From Coffea arabica (lineage: Eukaryota; Streptophyta; Magnoliopsida; Gentianales; Rubiaceae), in the NCBI RefSeq assembly GCF_036785885.1, contig NC_092323.1, positions 2,086,501 to 2,150,500 on the forward strand: a DNA stretch of 64,000 nucleotides, read 5' to 3'. Each line of letters opens with the position of its first letter. The first letter of the stretch is position 1. Position numbers and translations under genes: made by a program. Under the pieces are notes generated by a model. It did not search any database. It was not told the origin of the DNA and worked only from the letters and a program-made list of their open reading frames with translations. This document shows positions 38,934 to 51,439 of this stretch, in pieces.

Positions 38934-41873
38934 ATGGGTGGGGTGACATCATCCATGGCGGCCAAGTTCGCCTTTTTCCCCCCCAACCCACCCTCCTACA
39001 AGCTCCTCACCGACGACGTTACCGGGTTGCTCCTCCTCACCCCTTTTCCCCACAGGGAGAACGTGGAGGTCCTCAAACTTCCCACCCGTAAAGGGACCGA
39101 GATAGTCGCCATTTACGTTAGGCATCCCGTGGCCACCTCCACCCTTCTTTACTCCCACGGCAACGCCGCCGATCTGGGCCAGATGTATGAGCTTTTCATT
39201 GAATTAAGCATCCACTTGCGTGTCAATCTCTTGGGGTACCCTCTCTTTGCCTCTCTCTCTTTCTCCCCTTTTCTCTTTATCCATCCCCTCATTTCTCCAT
39301 ATAAAAGCTTGCTTTTCTATTCTTTCGGTGTTTATTTGAATTCTCTACAGTGTAAAACATTTGGGGTCTCGAAATTGAATTAATAATAATAATATGGAAA
39401 CCATCTTTATTTCTTGGGAAATGGGGGCGGAGTTATGTCTGGTTTGCTTGGAGTTTTCCGGCATCAGGTCTAGTTGGTTCCAGCTCTTTCTTTCTGGGAT
39501 TATATATATACATATATATTTTTTTATTGATGGATCCTTGCCAATCATGAAACTTGACATTTCTCCTTATAGTATCAAAGTTCCAGTTTTGAGTAATTTG
39601 GATAGCTTTTGGAGCAAAGGTCATGTCTTCTTGCAAATATAAATGCAAGCTGCCTATCTGAGCTGGCATTTTAGCACTTAATTGTTTGTTAAAGATACCT
39701 GTGGGGATGAATCATTCACTACTCATCATGGAGTATCTTAAATTGGATCCGGCAGATTTTAGAATAGAGGGTTGAAAGATCGGAAAAAATTATTTAGTGT
39801 ATGGATTCTACTTGGGTTTTCCTGCAAATTGATCTAGCATTCAACATTCCTCTTGCAATTCTCCTCTCTTCAGGGTTTTTGTATATTATAGACTTGTAGT
39901 GGTGCGTTGGCACTCAAGAGACTGAAAAATGCTTTCACCACTGGTCCCACTTTATGATAAGTATGAAATTCTTTTATGAATATTTCTGTTTACTGGATCT
40001 ATAACTGCTTTTATGCTTTGATTCTCTGTTAAGCTATGTTACTTGAGCTTCACTTGTGAAGGACTAGGTTGTTATGATCTACTTGCAAAAGCTTCTGTTT
40101 GTGTATTTCTTCCGGATTAATGTGAAACACATAACGCACTCTACAGATACTACTAGTAAACAGATAATTGGTAGGAAGTTACTCAACCATGGTTTTGCAT
40201 CAGAATGGATCGGAAAATGGGGAATGAGTCCAAAGAAATGGAGATGACAATTGCAGGAAAAAATGTAGTAACTATGCTCCCTGTGGGAATAGCAACGACT
40301 AGAACAGATATTCATTTATCTGTTGCTTGGTAGTTATATACATACTAGGTCGATGAATATAGGGCTCTATTTATGGGGACTGGCATTGGGACTTCCATGG
40401 CTTAAGAAAAGTCTAACGCCAGTGTATATGCAGCTGACATTTGCCCAACTTAATGGCGGTTCTCTGATGAAGCTATAATTCCATGCAGGTATGACTACTC
40501 TGGTTATGGACAGTCATCAGGAAAGGTTTGTCAGATCAAATGCGTCAGGATAATCTTTTACTCATTAACATTGTTAAAGGGTAGGATAAACAGTGTCGAT
40601 CTCCTTAGAGACACAGTAATTAATCTTTTTGCGTCTTCCTGTTTACAGCCTAGTGAGCAGCATACTTATGCAGATATTGAAGCTGCATACAAGTGTCTTG
40701 AAGAGAGTTATGGCACCAAGCAAGAAGACGTTATCCTTTATGGACAGTCTGTTGGGAGTGGTCCTACTTTGGACCTTGCAGCTCGCTTGCCTCGGTTAAG
40801 AGCTGTTGTTCTGCATAGTCCCATTCTATCAGGCTTAAGAGTAATGTATCCTGTAAAACGTTCATATTGGTTTGATATCTACAAGGTATAGAATTCATCC
40901 ACGCATGAAAGTAGAACCAAGAGAAGATGAATCTTTTTTCCTGCTTGCTTATTATTTTTTCTGTAATGGTGCAGAACATTGACAAAATTCCACTGGTTAC
41001 CTGTCCTGTACTTATCATTCACGTAAGTATATTGTTACTTGCGGTTTCATTGTTATTGCCGTGTACTCAGTTGAAAATCTTTGATCTGCATCCTCACATC
41101 TTATTCTTTGTTCCTATTACTTGTCTTTTCATTTATGAACGTGAGTTGACGCCATCTCAAATTATATGCTTTTTATTCGAGGCTTTGATGAATTGATTGC
41201 CTTTTGCCAGCGTAAAGTTTAGTGATCCCTAACTAGCCAGAAAACTGGGGCCTTCAGTTTTCACTTGGCCTGTCGCTGGAGTTGTGTGCAATAAAGTGGT
41301 TAAATGGGCTGCTTAAACCAGAGGCTGAAATTGTTGGTTCATGTTATCATTCAAGTTTTGCGCTTGTCATGTTTTGTCCCGCATGTGCAGGGAACTGCAG
41401 ATGAAGTAGTTGATTTTTCACATGGTAAGCAGCTATGGGAGCTCTGCAAGGAGAAATATGAACCGCTGTGGATTAAAGGAGGGAACCACTGTGATTTAGA
41501 GCTATATCCGGAATATATCAGGCATCTCAAGAAATTCGTTGCAACTGTAGAGAGATCCCCATCACAGAGGATCAGTTCCAGGAAAAGCACGGACCAGTTC
41601 GAACCATCTAGGAAAAGCACGGATGTATTCGAGGCTTCAAGGAAGAGCACTGACAGGAGGGAAAAACCTAGGCACAGTACAGACCGGCCAGAGAAATTGA
41701 AAAATCAGTCAAATAACGCTGACAAACTTGAAAAATTGAGGATCTCCTTCGACCAACTGGAAAGATCTCGGAGAAGTGTAGATTGCATCGAGAAGTCCAG
41801 GAAAAGCATCGATCATCAATTGGAAAGGGGTCGGAAGAGTGTCGATAGGTTAGATAGAATAAGAACAGGTTAA
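38934..41873 (+). CDS. ABHD17/BEM46-type alpha/beta hydrolase with basic repeat tail
   Basis: Five exons join in frame to 368 aa: 38934-39235, 40489-40525, 40649-40885, 40975-41022, 41391-41873. The hydrolase fold is complete: [11 protein letters not shown] (oxyanion side), nucleophile elbow GQSVGSG with Ser147, Asp212 in GTADEVVDF, and His241 in [11 protein letters not shown]. The family includes human ABHD17 depalmitoylases; the plant substrate is not known. MGGVTS at the N-terminus is an N-myristoylation signal, which suggests membrane attachment. After residue 262 a Ser/Arg/Lys-rich tail repeats an 11-12-residue unit of form RKSTDxxE about nine times, including degenerate copies. The start used is the second ATG of the frame (38934), because the family begins MGGVTS. 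Confidence 0.94.
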
Positions 41874-42599
41874 ATTTTTTCCCCCCCTTTTCTTTCTTTC
41901 TTTCTCAGAGACAATTTTGTAAATCTATGTATTGTTTGATGGTGTGGGGCAAAGCAAAATTTACATAGTTGTTCTTCTTTATGCCTTTCCCCCCTTTATT
42001 TTGGGCCTTCTTGTCAGTTTGTGGCAATTACTGAATAAATTATGTGTGAATCTGGTGAGTAAATGTGTGGGGTGTTATAAGTAGAATTCTACTGTTGACT
42101 TTGATTTCTTTGAAGTCTGCTAGGGCCGTGGCTCTGGGACTCGAATGTTTAGCCAACATCGAAGTCGCGCCAGATACATGGAGCTATGATGCCACCAAAG
42201 CCTCGGCCATCAGCATCTCCCCAAACAAAAAGTCGTCAGACCACTCACATAATCCAATGATTCCAGTCTCTGGGTCGTGACCACTCACATACTCCAATGA
42301 TTCCAATCTTTGGGTCGTGACTCGTGGGTTCATCCCTTTTGGATAAAATGGCCCTCATACTAATTACTCATAAAACAAAAATGGGAAAGACAATTTTGAC
42401 AGATTTCATTTTTGGTCATGCAAAAAGAAGTCTGAATTTCATCTTTCTTGAGTCCAACCAAAATTTATTCCTACCATAACATATGATAGAAGTATACTAC
42501 TTCAAGAGGATCTAAACTTGGCAGTTTTTGTCTTCAACTAATGGAGACTCTGTAAAATCGAGCAGAGCCTTCCACAAGGAGAAAATTTGGGCGTCACAG
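41874..42599. other. Convergent spacer between hydrolase and GPDH genes
   Basis: Both genes end here tail to tail. It holds the 3' UTRs and a 46-bp direct duplication at about 42237-42322 ('gaccactcacatactccaat' and near copy). No gene seen. Confidence 0.6.
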
Positions 42600-45235
42600 T
42601 CACTTCACTGTCTCGACTATGGCTGATGGTGGGAGGCGGCCACTGCAAATCTCGTGCACGGTCGTGAAAAGTGGGAATAACTCTAACCATCCCCGGTGCC
42701 TCAATACCTCGTAAACCTCTTTTGCTGTTGAGACGCCCTTCAACATTACCGCACCAGATAGAGTTAGAGGGAAAAAAGAAGGAGCAGTCACAGAAATGAT
42801 CCTTTCATCTTTACTTCTTTTTAGACCTTGTTGATAGTCATTGATAGAAATTTTAATAGAAAGTTGCTAGCACTACTATTTAACATCGACAATGATGTGC
42901 ATGTACTTATCATTATCACGCAGAAACCACCATCGTTTTTTTTTTAATGATAATACATGTCATTGATATCTATTCACCTGTAGTTTTTGACCCTGTAACA
43001 TCTCAGCTTCAAGCTCGTCAAAAGTCCTAAATCCAAAAAACAAAAAAAAGTTCAAGAAGAACGTCGATATACAAATATTATCGTTGCGACAGAAAAAAAA
43101 GAACGTTGGTATGCTGTTGTTGACAAACGCAGATACAGGTTGATCTATATATTTCAGGTGAGTTAATCAACCTTTTCCCGCCATGTCTAGCAAAAGCCTC
43201 AGCACATTTCCTATTCCTTCCACCTACTGTCATGCCAAATGCAAAATCTCATGTGAGGTAAGTATATCAGGACAATTGACAGGTTAAAATATAATTACAC
43301 ACAAGGAGGTCCAGGAGAAAGGCATCTGAAAACTTACAGCAAGTGGTTATGATGTCTGCCACACCACAGCTCTCAAAAAATGTACTGTCGTTAACAGACG
43401 AGAATAGTAACTTGGAGAAGGCCTTCATTTCTCTCAAGCCAATTCTCATTATCGCAGCCTAGAACATTATCACACATTTAATGTAGCCAGACTTAAGTGC
43501 AAGTTATTTTGTTGGGTCATTTTTTTTTTTTTTTGGGGTTTTGTGGGGGGTGGGTGGGGGGGGGGGGGGTGTTGGGGTGTTGGCATTCACCTTTGTATTG
43601 TTTCCCATCTCTAAACCGTCCACAAATCCTGTCTCAATCAGCAATTGATCAGTGTTTGTTAGAAATCTTTGGGAAGAAAACGATGCATACAAATAAATTA
43701 AAAAAAAAAAAAAAAAAAACCTGCTGCTATTGCGACTACATTTTTAAGGGTTCCACACAGTTCAACTCCTTCTACATCTTGAACCTGTTTTTCATGTTGT
43801 CAACGAGATCAAATGCTTGACATACATGTGTTAATTTAATAATCAAGAATTAAGTTTTTGGTATAATTGAGATAAACTTTCTTCATGTACTGGGGTAAAT
43901 TAATTGAATTTGCACATGGATAAATTGATTGATTAAATAAAAGTTTTTAGAAATAAGATATCCAGCATACGGACTTACTGCTGAGACGATAAAGTAAGGA
44001 TGGTTGAAGAGCTGAACCCATCTGTCTGCAATTTCTTTGTTTCCTCTGTATCCAACTGTAGCCTCACTGAACTTCTCCTCTGCAATCTGTGCAGTAACAG
44101 AGATAAAAGTCTATAAATGCTTTCACTGTAGCCGGCAGTGACTACGTCTCACTGCCGGCTTAGGAAAAAGGTTTGATGAATGACCTCGTTAGCAATATTT
44201 GCCCCCATTAGTACACAACAATTGATTCCAAGCTTTTCGGAGATGAGGGTAGAGATCATGCAGGGACCTTCCATCTTGACTTCCATTCCTTTGATCAGTG
44301 AAATCGCCTCAGCTTCCTTTTTAATCTTCCCAACTAGCCTTTTGCATATGCCCTCCATGAACTGATGAGGAGTCACAAATACTAACATGTTTGCATCTCT
44401 TACTGCAAGACAAGATTAGCACAAACATCAATTGGTGCTTTTCAAGGATTGTCTGTCATAGATAAAAGTATTTTATACATAAGAATCATGTTTACAATCA
44501 AACGCTCGAAACATGGGACAAAGGTTGAGAAACAGAAGAAATGAAGCAAATATAATACCTGCGTGTTCAAGGTCAGGGTCTGCCACAACATTTTTGCCAA
44601 GCTTTACCCCAGGAAGATATTTAACATTCTCCTGTTAACAAAAGACCCGAACGCGAACAGGAATGAGAACGGTCGGGTATACGCATAGTAACAGAAACAG
44701 GCAGGTAACGAGGAAACATTAATTACATTGGTTTGGTTGATGACCTCTGATAGTTTTTCACCGTTAGACAATGTCTCCTCGAAAACCCACATCCTCACTT
44801 CATCTAAATCAAAAGCCCAATTAGATTACAGAATGAGCTCTTTTTTAAGAATGCTACCACGTAAAGTAGCAATGCATAAAACTCAGGAAACAGAGGTGCT
44901 GCATTTGGAGGCCAGTTAACAAAATCGTTAATCGTAGTAAAAAATGTAGCAATCAGCACTAAAATAGCGCAAGTAGTCTTTCAATTCGATAACTCCAATG
45001 TTGCATGCACAAAAATAAGAAAGGCAAACAAAACAGGGGTAGTACCGTGGAAAGAAGGGAGCTTGAGGGCGTTGGAGGCAATGAGCTTGGCTGCAACGCT
45101 ACCCCAATTGCCACTGCCCACAACCGTGACCTTGGATTTGTTGGAGGCCCCAGCGTCATGAAATGCTACACCGTTGTTGTCGGCTGCAGCAGCTTGTGGT
45201 GTCTCTTCCTCAATCGCCAGCTGCTCCCGGGCCAT
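42600..45235 (-). CDS. NAD-dependent glycerol-3-phosphate dehydrogenase
   Basis: Eleven exons join in frame to 376 aa: 45235-45046, 44803-44727, 44631-44559, 44402-44185, 44086-43979, 43784-43721, 43628-43591, 43458-43338, 43226-43172, 43026-42978, 42737-42600. The enzyme reduces dihydroxyacetone phosphate to glycerol-3-phosphate with NADH, feeding glycerolipid synthesis and redox shuttling. It shows the Rossmann motif GSGNWGS (40-46), [20 protein letters not shown], the catalytic-lysine block [17 protein letters not shown], and [11 protein letters not shown]. The sequence is closest to the At5g40610 type. That Arabidopsis protein is plastidial, but here residues 1-34 are acidic and lack a transit peptide. 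An in-frame stop just 5' of the ATG (TAA TCC ATG) fixes the start. The leader is strongly CT-rich. Confidence 0.96.
44130..44160. repeat. Perfect 12-bp GC-rich hairpin in a GPDH intron
   Basis: AGCCGGCAGTGA at 44130-44141 pairs perfectly with TCACTGCCGGCT at 44149-44160 around a 7-base loop. It takes up a third of the 98-bp intron 4. Confidence 0.9.
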
Positions 45236-48200
45236 GGATTAACAAGAAGAAGAAAAGAGGGATAAAAACAGAGACAGAGGGAAAGAAAGGAGAGAGGGAG
45301 AGAGAGAGAGAGGAGGGGGGGGGAAGGGAAGGAGGAGGAGGTGGAGAAGTGTAGTGAGGAAGTACTAGCAATGGAGGAGAGGATCCGAAGGAATAAATGG
45401 GAAGGTAGAGGTTCATTTGGGCGGAGAAGCCACACATGTATCGTGAGAATCAATGTGGTGTCCTGTTAAAGCTGGCGATCTCCTCTATACAAATGGCAAA
45501 TGATAATGCCACGGCCGTAATTTTAATTCCACAGCATATATGTAAGTTACTTGACAAAAAGGCTCTACTAACAGGTCAACACTAATTTCTGGTTCCACAC
45601 CAAATTTTGATTTTTCCACCGCCACCACTCGTCACTTTCCCGACTTATGATCTAAATTTCCTCAACCAACTCGTACTTATCTCTCTTCTAATTTTTTTTG
45701 TTGGCAAGGTAACTCGCACTTGCTACGTGAGAGTGTCTATTGGATTAATTTCATCCTGTACAATAATAATCTGTCAAATATATTGAAGGATAAGACACGC
45801 TAAACAAATTTTGTGTAATAGACAGATATCTCAGGAAAGATTCGAATTGATAGGAAGACGTAACACTATCTCTCTTCTAATTTCTCCCTTTATAAAATAC
45901 TCTTCTTCTTTTTCTTTTATCTCTATCGGACTCAATATTTTATCATGGTTTAGAAAGAAACAGAATTGAGGGATGGGGAGGGGAGGCATGGACGGAGGAA
46001 AGTGAGGAAGAGATTATGTAGAGTTTGAGTGGCAAATGAACACCATGGCGGTTGTTGGAAGGGACATGGATCCCTAATGCATTTCTGTACTCTCTTTTTT
46101 TTTTTTTTCCAATTCATTACATATGGCGTCCAATTCACCAAACTCTTGAGCTCCATATAATGATGTTGCTAATTATCCTGATGTTTGGATAGCAAATTTT
46201 TTAAAATAATATTTTATATGTATCATAAGTATATTTGTAACTTATTTTTTTATATTTTTAATAAATTTTTTATCTTATATACATTATAGTAATTATTTTA
46301 AATAATACTCTGTCCAATTTAGCGTTGAGCCCCCTAAGATTTGACTAAAATGTGAGAGTCGAGTTATGAGAGGGGTAAGTTTGTCAATTGCGGTAAAATT
46401 TGTTGTGGAGTTAACATTATAGCTGCGGAAATATCAGCTCCGTACACAAATAGCCCCACCCCTGCTCTAATTTTCTTTTTTTTTTTTCTCTCGTTTGTCT
46501 TTCTGTGTTTCTTTCTTTCTTGGTGCTTCCAAACTCTTCCCCCAATATTGTGGACACAAAAACTTTTATTCCCCTCTTCCTTAAATGACCCTTCCCGACT
46601 CCGTAAACTTTTTTCAAGTTTATGCACTAAGCTACTTATCTTTTTCACTTAAAAGGATAATTATGCATCCAAAATTTTTTTTTGGAGGCATATCCCGTAC
46701 TTGATCAGATGATTTAGCCATATAATATGCTTTTAAAATATTTAGCACGAAAAGATTCCAATGGTATCTATTATTAGAAAACATTTTCATTCATTACACA
46801 CGTTTTTATCATAACCAAAAAAAATGTTGCAGTAAATAATAAGAACAATTAGCTCCCACATTTAAGGACCGAACTAGGAGGGGGGGTGGTGTTACGTCCT
46901 CTCAAGTTTTAAAAATTCATCTTTTCTTTTCCTAAAATTCTAAAGATTTTTAAAATTTACTTTATATGTTTAATTATTTGGCTCCACAAAAAATCTTCAA
47001 GAAATTCTATACATATAAACTTCTAAATTTATATGGATATCAAAATGAATGCTACCTGCGTAAGGATAACCTACTCTGCGTTTTGAGTGAACTAGACCTG
47101 GTAGTCATGCAAGGAACGGACCAAATGAAAATCCACAAGTAGGAAAGCAGGCCCAGCATCCTGCTACTCGACTCTACTCGACTGATTTGACGGATGCAAA
47201 GAGACAGTCATGAAGATAATAGATGATTTGGTAATTAATTTTTTTAAAAAAATAAATGAAAGATTTTAAACTCAATATCATTATTATGTATAAAATTCTT
47301 TCATTTTTATCATCCAATTCAACCTTATTCCGATTCGACATTGGCACAGTACCCGTCGTTTAGATGAGCACTCGTGGAAGAGTCTCTCTCAAGACTAGAA
47401 AGTTAGATCCTAGTTTGGACTTGAGGGCTAGTCTCCGTCCAGCCTAAGAAAATTTTGCATGTTTCCATAACCGGATCCGAATGCCTCTGTATAATCTGTA
47501 TTAAGAGCAAAATCTCCTTTAGGAAATGTGTACAATTGCTTCCCTTTCCCTCCCCCCTCCCCCCTCTTTTTCTTTTTCTTTTTCTTTTAAAAAAAAAATC
47601 ACGTGCAATTTTAAGATCATTACTTTAGCAGCCAGGGTACGATGAAAAGTAAAGCCAGAAGGAGGTAGCTAGCGTACTTTCTTTTGTCTTATTAAAAAAA
47701 GAAATTGATTAGGATTTGATTTACGTGTCTCTACTTTACATAAGGCGTCAACAGCCTTGAGAAATAGTGAATTTCAATTGATTTTTTCGATTATATTGTG
47801 ATTCCACTGGTTATTTTGTCCTTCATGATCTTTTTGTAGCTGCAGTGTTACATGGGACTTGTTTTGCTGCTGTTCATTTTTCCTTGCTAATTTTCTTTTG
47901 GACCATCTTGCCCTTTCATCTTGGTTATCCTGTTATATTTGTGTGAATTTTGGACATATTGGTCTTTTTGCACTTTGGGAGCTATATTCTCCACATGTTC
48001 CTGATCCGTTTCTTCCCCACGAGTGACCCACTGTCCTTAAATAATGTGTACTTTTGTGGGGTGCTTTCGTATTTTTGCTAATTCATTCCAATTAATCCCT
48101 TTTCCGTTGATTTCCTTGCAATTTCTCCTTTTGATTTTGTCTTTTGTAGTCTTTTTATTCCACATTTGCGCCTCTTTTTGGCATTTCACTAAGTGTCTTT

Positions 48201-48820
48201 TTTGTGGTGCAGACCATTCTCTCGATGTCAGCCACTCATCCGTTTGTTTAATCTCTCAATTCTTGGATTCCAAATTCAAATCTTCAAACTTGCAGCTCTC
48301 TTTTCCTTTTGAGGGAAATTTTATGATACAGCATAATTGTCAATGCTATTTTATGTGCTTTTGTACTTGGATATTCAAGTGAGAAATAGTACACTTCTTT
48401 TATATATTGCATTCGTTTTGGGCGTTCTAGATGAATAAAAAGAAGGTAAAAATAAATTACCAAAATAAATGCAAATATAGCCATAATTATTTCCAACTAC
48501 AATAAAAGCCCAAACGAAGACATTTTACAGTTAAATGGTTCTACCAAATCAGTAGAACAAAAATTTACAGCCCCAAGACACACGCACGTAAATTGATATG
48601 TGCATATCAAAAAATTTAAATCTCATCTCATTCATCAGGGGATACTTGTGTGTACATTTCCACTAAATAACACCAAAACCAACTACATTTGTAGGGATAG
48701 CAATTGAGCGGACACCCGCCCCGTGAGGGATTAATAAACTTCAAGAGGTGTAATTTATAGGCAAATGTGTATTACCTATTCAAAATACCAACTCTGTATG
48801 AGTATTGTACTTTTAAACAT
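45236..48820. other. Intergenic stretch upstream of GPDH
   Basis: The first 130 bases are the CT-rich (minus strand) GPDH leader. The remainder is AT-rich with no recognised gene. A T-rich strand-biased block at 47780-48390 gives a 112-codon Phe/Leu/Cys frame that looks like composition, not a gene. Confidence 0.5.
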
Positions 48821-49577
48821 TTAATTTATGATAAATGCATCAATGTTTGTACGTAAATTTTAAAAAGTGTTATAGTAATATTTTTACAAAAAGAAACTGG
48901 TAGGTTATCTATTTAATATAAATTAAATATTTTTAAAAAAAGAAATGTCCATAAAGTATTAACTTTTTATGACGTTCTTCCATTACATGAACAAAGTATC
49001 GGCTCTTTAAGGGCATTTTATTCTGAATGATTTAATTTCTGTTAAATACATAAATGTTTGTAACTAAAATTGAAAAAGTATTACACTAATATTTTTACGA
49101 AAAGGAAACTGGTAGATTTTGCATTTAACATAAATTAAATATGTGAAAGTAAAAAAAAGATATTGCCCATAAGCTCTTTATGGATTTTTTGCATTACATG
49201 AACAAAATACTAGCTATTTATGGGTATTTTACTCTGAATCATTTAATTTATGTAAAATACATAAATATTTATAACTAAAATTGAAAAAGTGTTACACTAA
49301 TATTTTTACGAAAGAGAAACTGGTAGATTTTGTAATTAACATAAATTAAATACGTGAAAGTAAAACAAAGAAATTGCCCATAGCATACAGGCTCTTTACC
49401 AGTTTCCTTCATTACATGAACAAAGTACTAGCTATTTATAGGCATTTTACTTTGAATCATTTAATTTATATTAAATACGTAAATATTTGTAAGTAAAATT
49501 CAAGAAATGTTACACTAATATTTTTACAAAAGAGAGCTGGTAGATTTTGTATTTAACATAAATTAAATATGTGAAAG
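48821..49577. repeat. ~211-bp tandem repeat array, about 3.6 copies
   Basis: Units begin with 'ttaattt' at 48821, 49032, 49243 and 49461 (spacings 211, 211, 218). Each contains, in order, 'acactaatatttttac', 'gaaactggtagattttg', 'aacataaattaaata' and 'cattacatgaacaaa'. The copies diverge by roughly 10-20%. No ORF. Confidence 0.9.
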
Positions 49578-49916
49578 GAACACTTACAGGTGGTTTAATT
49601 AGTTACTTAATTTGTTGACAAGAAATTGCAAAATTTGTTCATTAGATTTTTCCAAATAATTATGGTATAAAAGTAAATTTTCACAATCTTTTGTTAGCGA
49701 TAGGCCCCAATTTCCTCCTAGAAGAGGTCAGTTGCTATTTCTTAAACCACGGGAAAGGTGAGTGCTAGTGTTAGAGAAACCTCTGGGGAGATTTCTGCAA
49801 TTATCCCTTTCTACAAATATTAGCTACTTCCACTAAAATCATTCCCCTGCTCTTCTAATGGATCTTTTTTATTCATTTAACAAAACGTTGGTCTCGTAAC
49901 CATATAATAAAATATA

Positions 49917-50168
49917 ATGAACTGTAGCATAAACATCCAAAAAAGAAAAGATTCCTCTCTTGTGATCCTCCGCAATGGAAATTGCACTTGGTTCATCAAA
50001 CTTGATACAAGCTTTAACTTATCCGGTTGGACAAAATTCATACAAGATCATCGGCTTGAAGATGGATTAATGCTACACTTTTTTCACAATGGTAGCATGG
50101 TATTTAGAGTAAGCATATATGGAAAATACAATTGTCTTCCTGATTACGAGTGGAACATACTCCTTTAG
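49917..50168 (+). pseudogene. B3-domain fragment, probably captured
   Basis: An 83-codon frame encodes the C-terminal half of a plant B3 DNA-binding fold: NGNCTWFIKL, GWTKFIQDHRLEDG and MVFRVSIYG match the B3 pattern (W-x-V, GW-x-x-F, L-x-x-GD-x-x-x-F, F-x-V). The N-terminal DNA-contact strands are absent and no partner exon was found. It sits just before a Helitron-like A/C-rich tract, so capture by that element is the simplest reading. It could instead be an exon of a decayed REM-type gene. Confidence 0.55.
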
Positions 50169-50239
50169 AACAATCAACATTCTAGCACGTCAGATTAGTA
50201 TTCCTTGTTCTCTTTCTGAATTTTCATAGAGCTCACACA

Positions 50240-50920
50240 TTTAAAATTTATTACAATACAAATTGAAGTGACCAAACCATTTAAAATTTATAATACAAAC
50301 ATTCAACAAAACATACAAACAAAACCATTAAAATTACAAATCAAAACCAAAACCAAAACAAACAAGAAACCAATAATTCCGTTGATCAATCATTTGATAC
50401 TGCAACTTCGGATACCTACCACACAAACTTAGAGCTCAAAAACAAACACTGCCAAATCCATCCAAAAAACAAACGACGACATTGTTTATCATAAGATAAA
50501 CAATAACATTCTCGAAGCAATCAAAAACCTATTTACATATAACCAAGACAAAAAAAATATTATATACATTATAATTACCACTACATTTAACAAAAAAAAT
50601 AACAAACGCAATTCTAACAAAATATTTTACAAACTTCACGCTGAATACACAATACAAAAAAAATTAATTTCCAACAAATATACACTACTTAATTAAATGC
50701 ACACCAAACCGACAAACTCAACCATGAAAATAACCACCCAAACTAATAAAAATTCAGCAGAAAATAACGTAAAAACCAACACTGCTTTTATTAAATTATA
50801 TAAAATTTATAATGAACGACTACAATAAACAAAAATAATTCATAGACATATACAAAAAAAATACAACCGATAACCCCTAATAGGGGCACCCCGAGTCAAA
50901 CGCGGGGTCTCACCACCTAG
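50240..50920 (+). mobile_element. Helitron 3' part with hairpin and CTAG-T end
   Basis: The terminus reads hairpin ACCCCG-(9)-CGGGGT at 50888-50908, then eight bases, then CTAG at 50917-50920 with host T next. This is the standard plant Helitron 3' end (hairpin about 10 bases before CTRR|T). The preceding 630 bases are markedly poor in G on the plus strand, as in many Helitron tails. The 5' TC end was not located; it may lie beyond the B3 fragment. No Rep/helicase coding seen. Confidence 0.75.
50888..50920 (+). other. Helitron 3' terminal hairpin and cleavage site
   Basis: A six-bp perfect stem with a nine-base loop, followed by CTCACCACCTAG and T. Confidence 0.8.
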
Positions 50921-51430
50921 TATATATATAAGAGTGGAAGAATCCAGATTCTTTTAGTTATCATTACTCCCAATTTACCATCCAATCTAACCCTCTTCCC
51001 AGTGTCACCGTGTTAAATTGCGCGTTTGGAGCTTTTTTTTTTGTTTGTTGGACATGGGAAAATGGGCTTCAGGGCGAGGTCCATTGAGAAGCCCAAACCA
51101 AAACCTGCCCAACTCTCTTGCTGACTTGGACGCCATATTACTGAACCCTCGGCCACGTCTCCAGCTGACCTGGTAATCCTTCCACTTCCCAGTCGGCCCA
51201 TCTAACTCTTCAATCTTCATCCCAAAGAAACCATCCCATCAATTTGACTGCAAACAAAATTCTCCACTCCACAATCACAAAAATCACAACCGTCCGATCA
51301 ACACATCAATTCCAGAACCGGCTCAATTTCATCAGCGATTTTGATAATCAGCACATCAACCAGTAACTTCCACCGCACCAGTGCCGTAGACGATCTAGCT
51401 TAGAATTTCCCATCCGCCGAAGCCCATACA

Positions 51431-51438
51431 TATAAATA
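51431..51438 (+). promoter_or_regulatory. TATA box of a possible plus-strand transcript
   Basis: TATAAATA is followed about 30 bases on by a C/T-rich leader-like stretch and, at 51580, by a good donor (AGAGAG|GTAATT). The following 6 kb contain no convincing coding exon, so the transcript may be non-coding or a leader. Confidence 0.35.
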
Positions 51439-51439
51439 A

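Noticed and set aside
48044-48382. 112-codon plus-strand frame rich in Phe, Leu and Cys
   Set aside because: The composition mirrors a T-rich strand-biased block and no family motif is seen.
51005-51220. 71-codon minus-strand frame with basic, hydrophilic composition next to the Helitron end
   Set aside because: No family recognised and no splice partner; it may be a relic, but support is too thin for a gene call.
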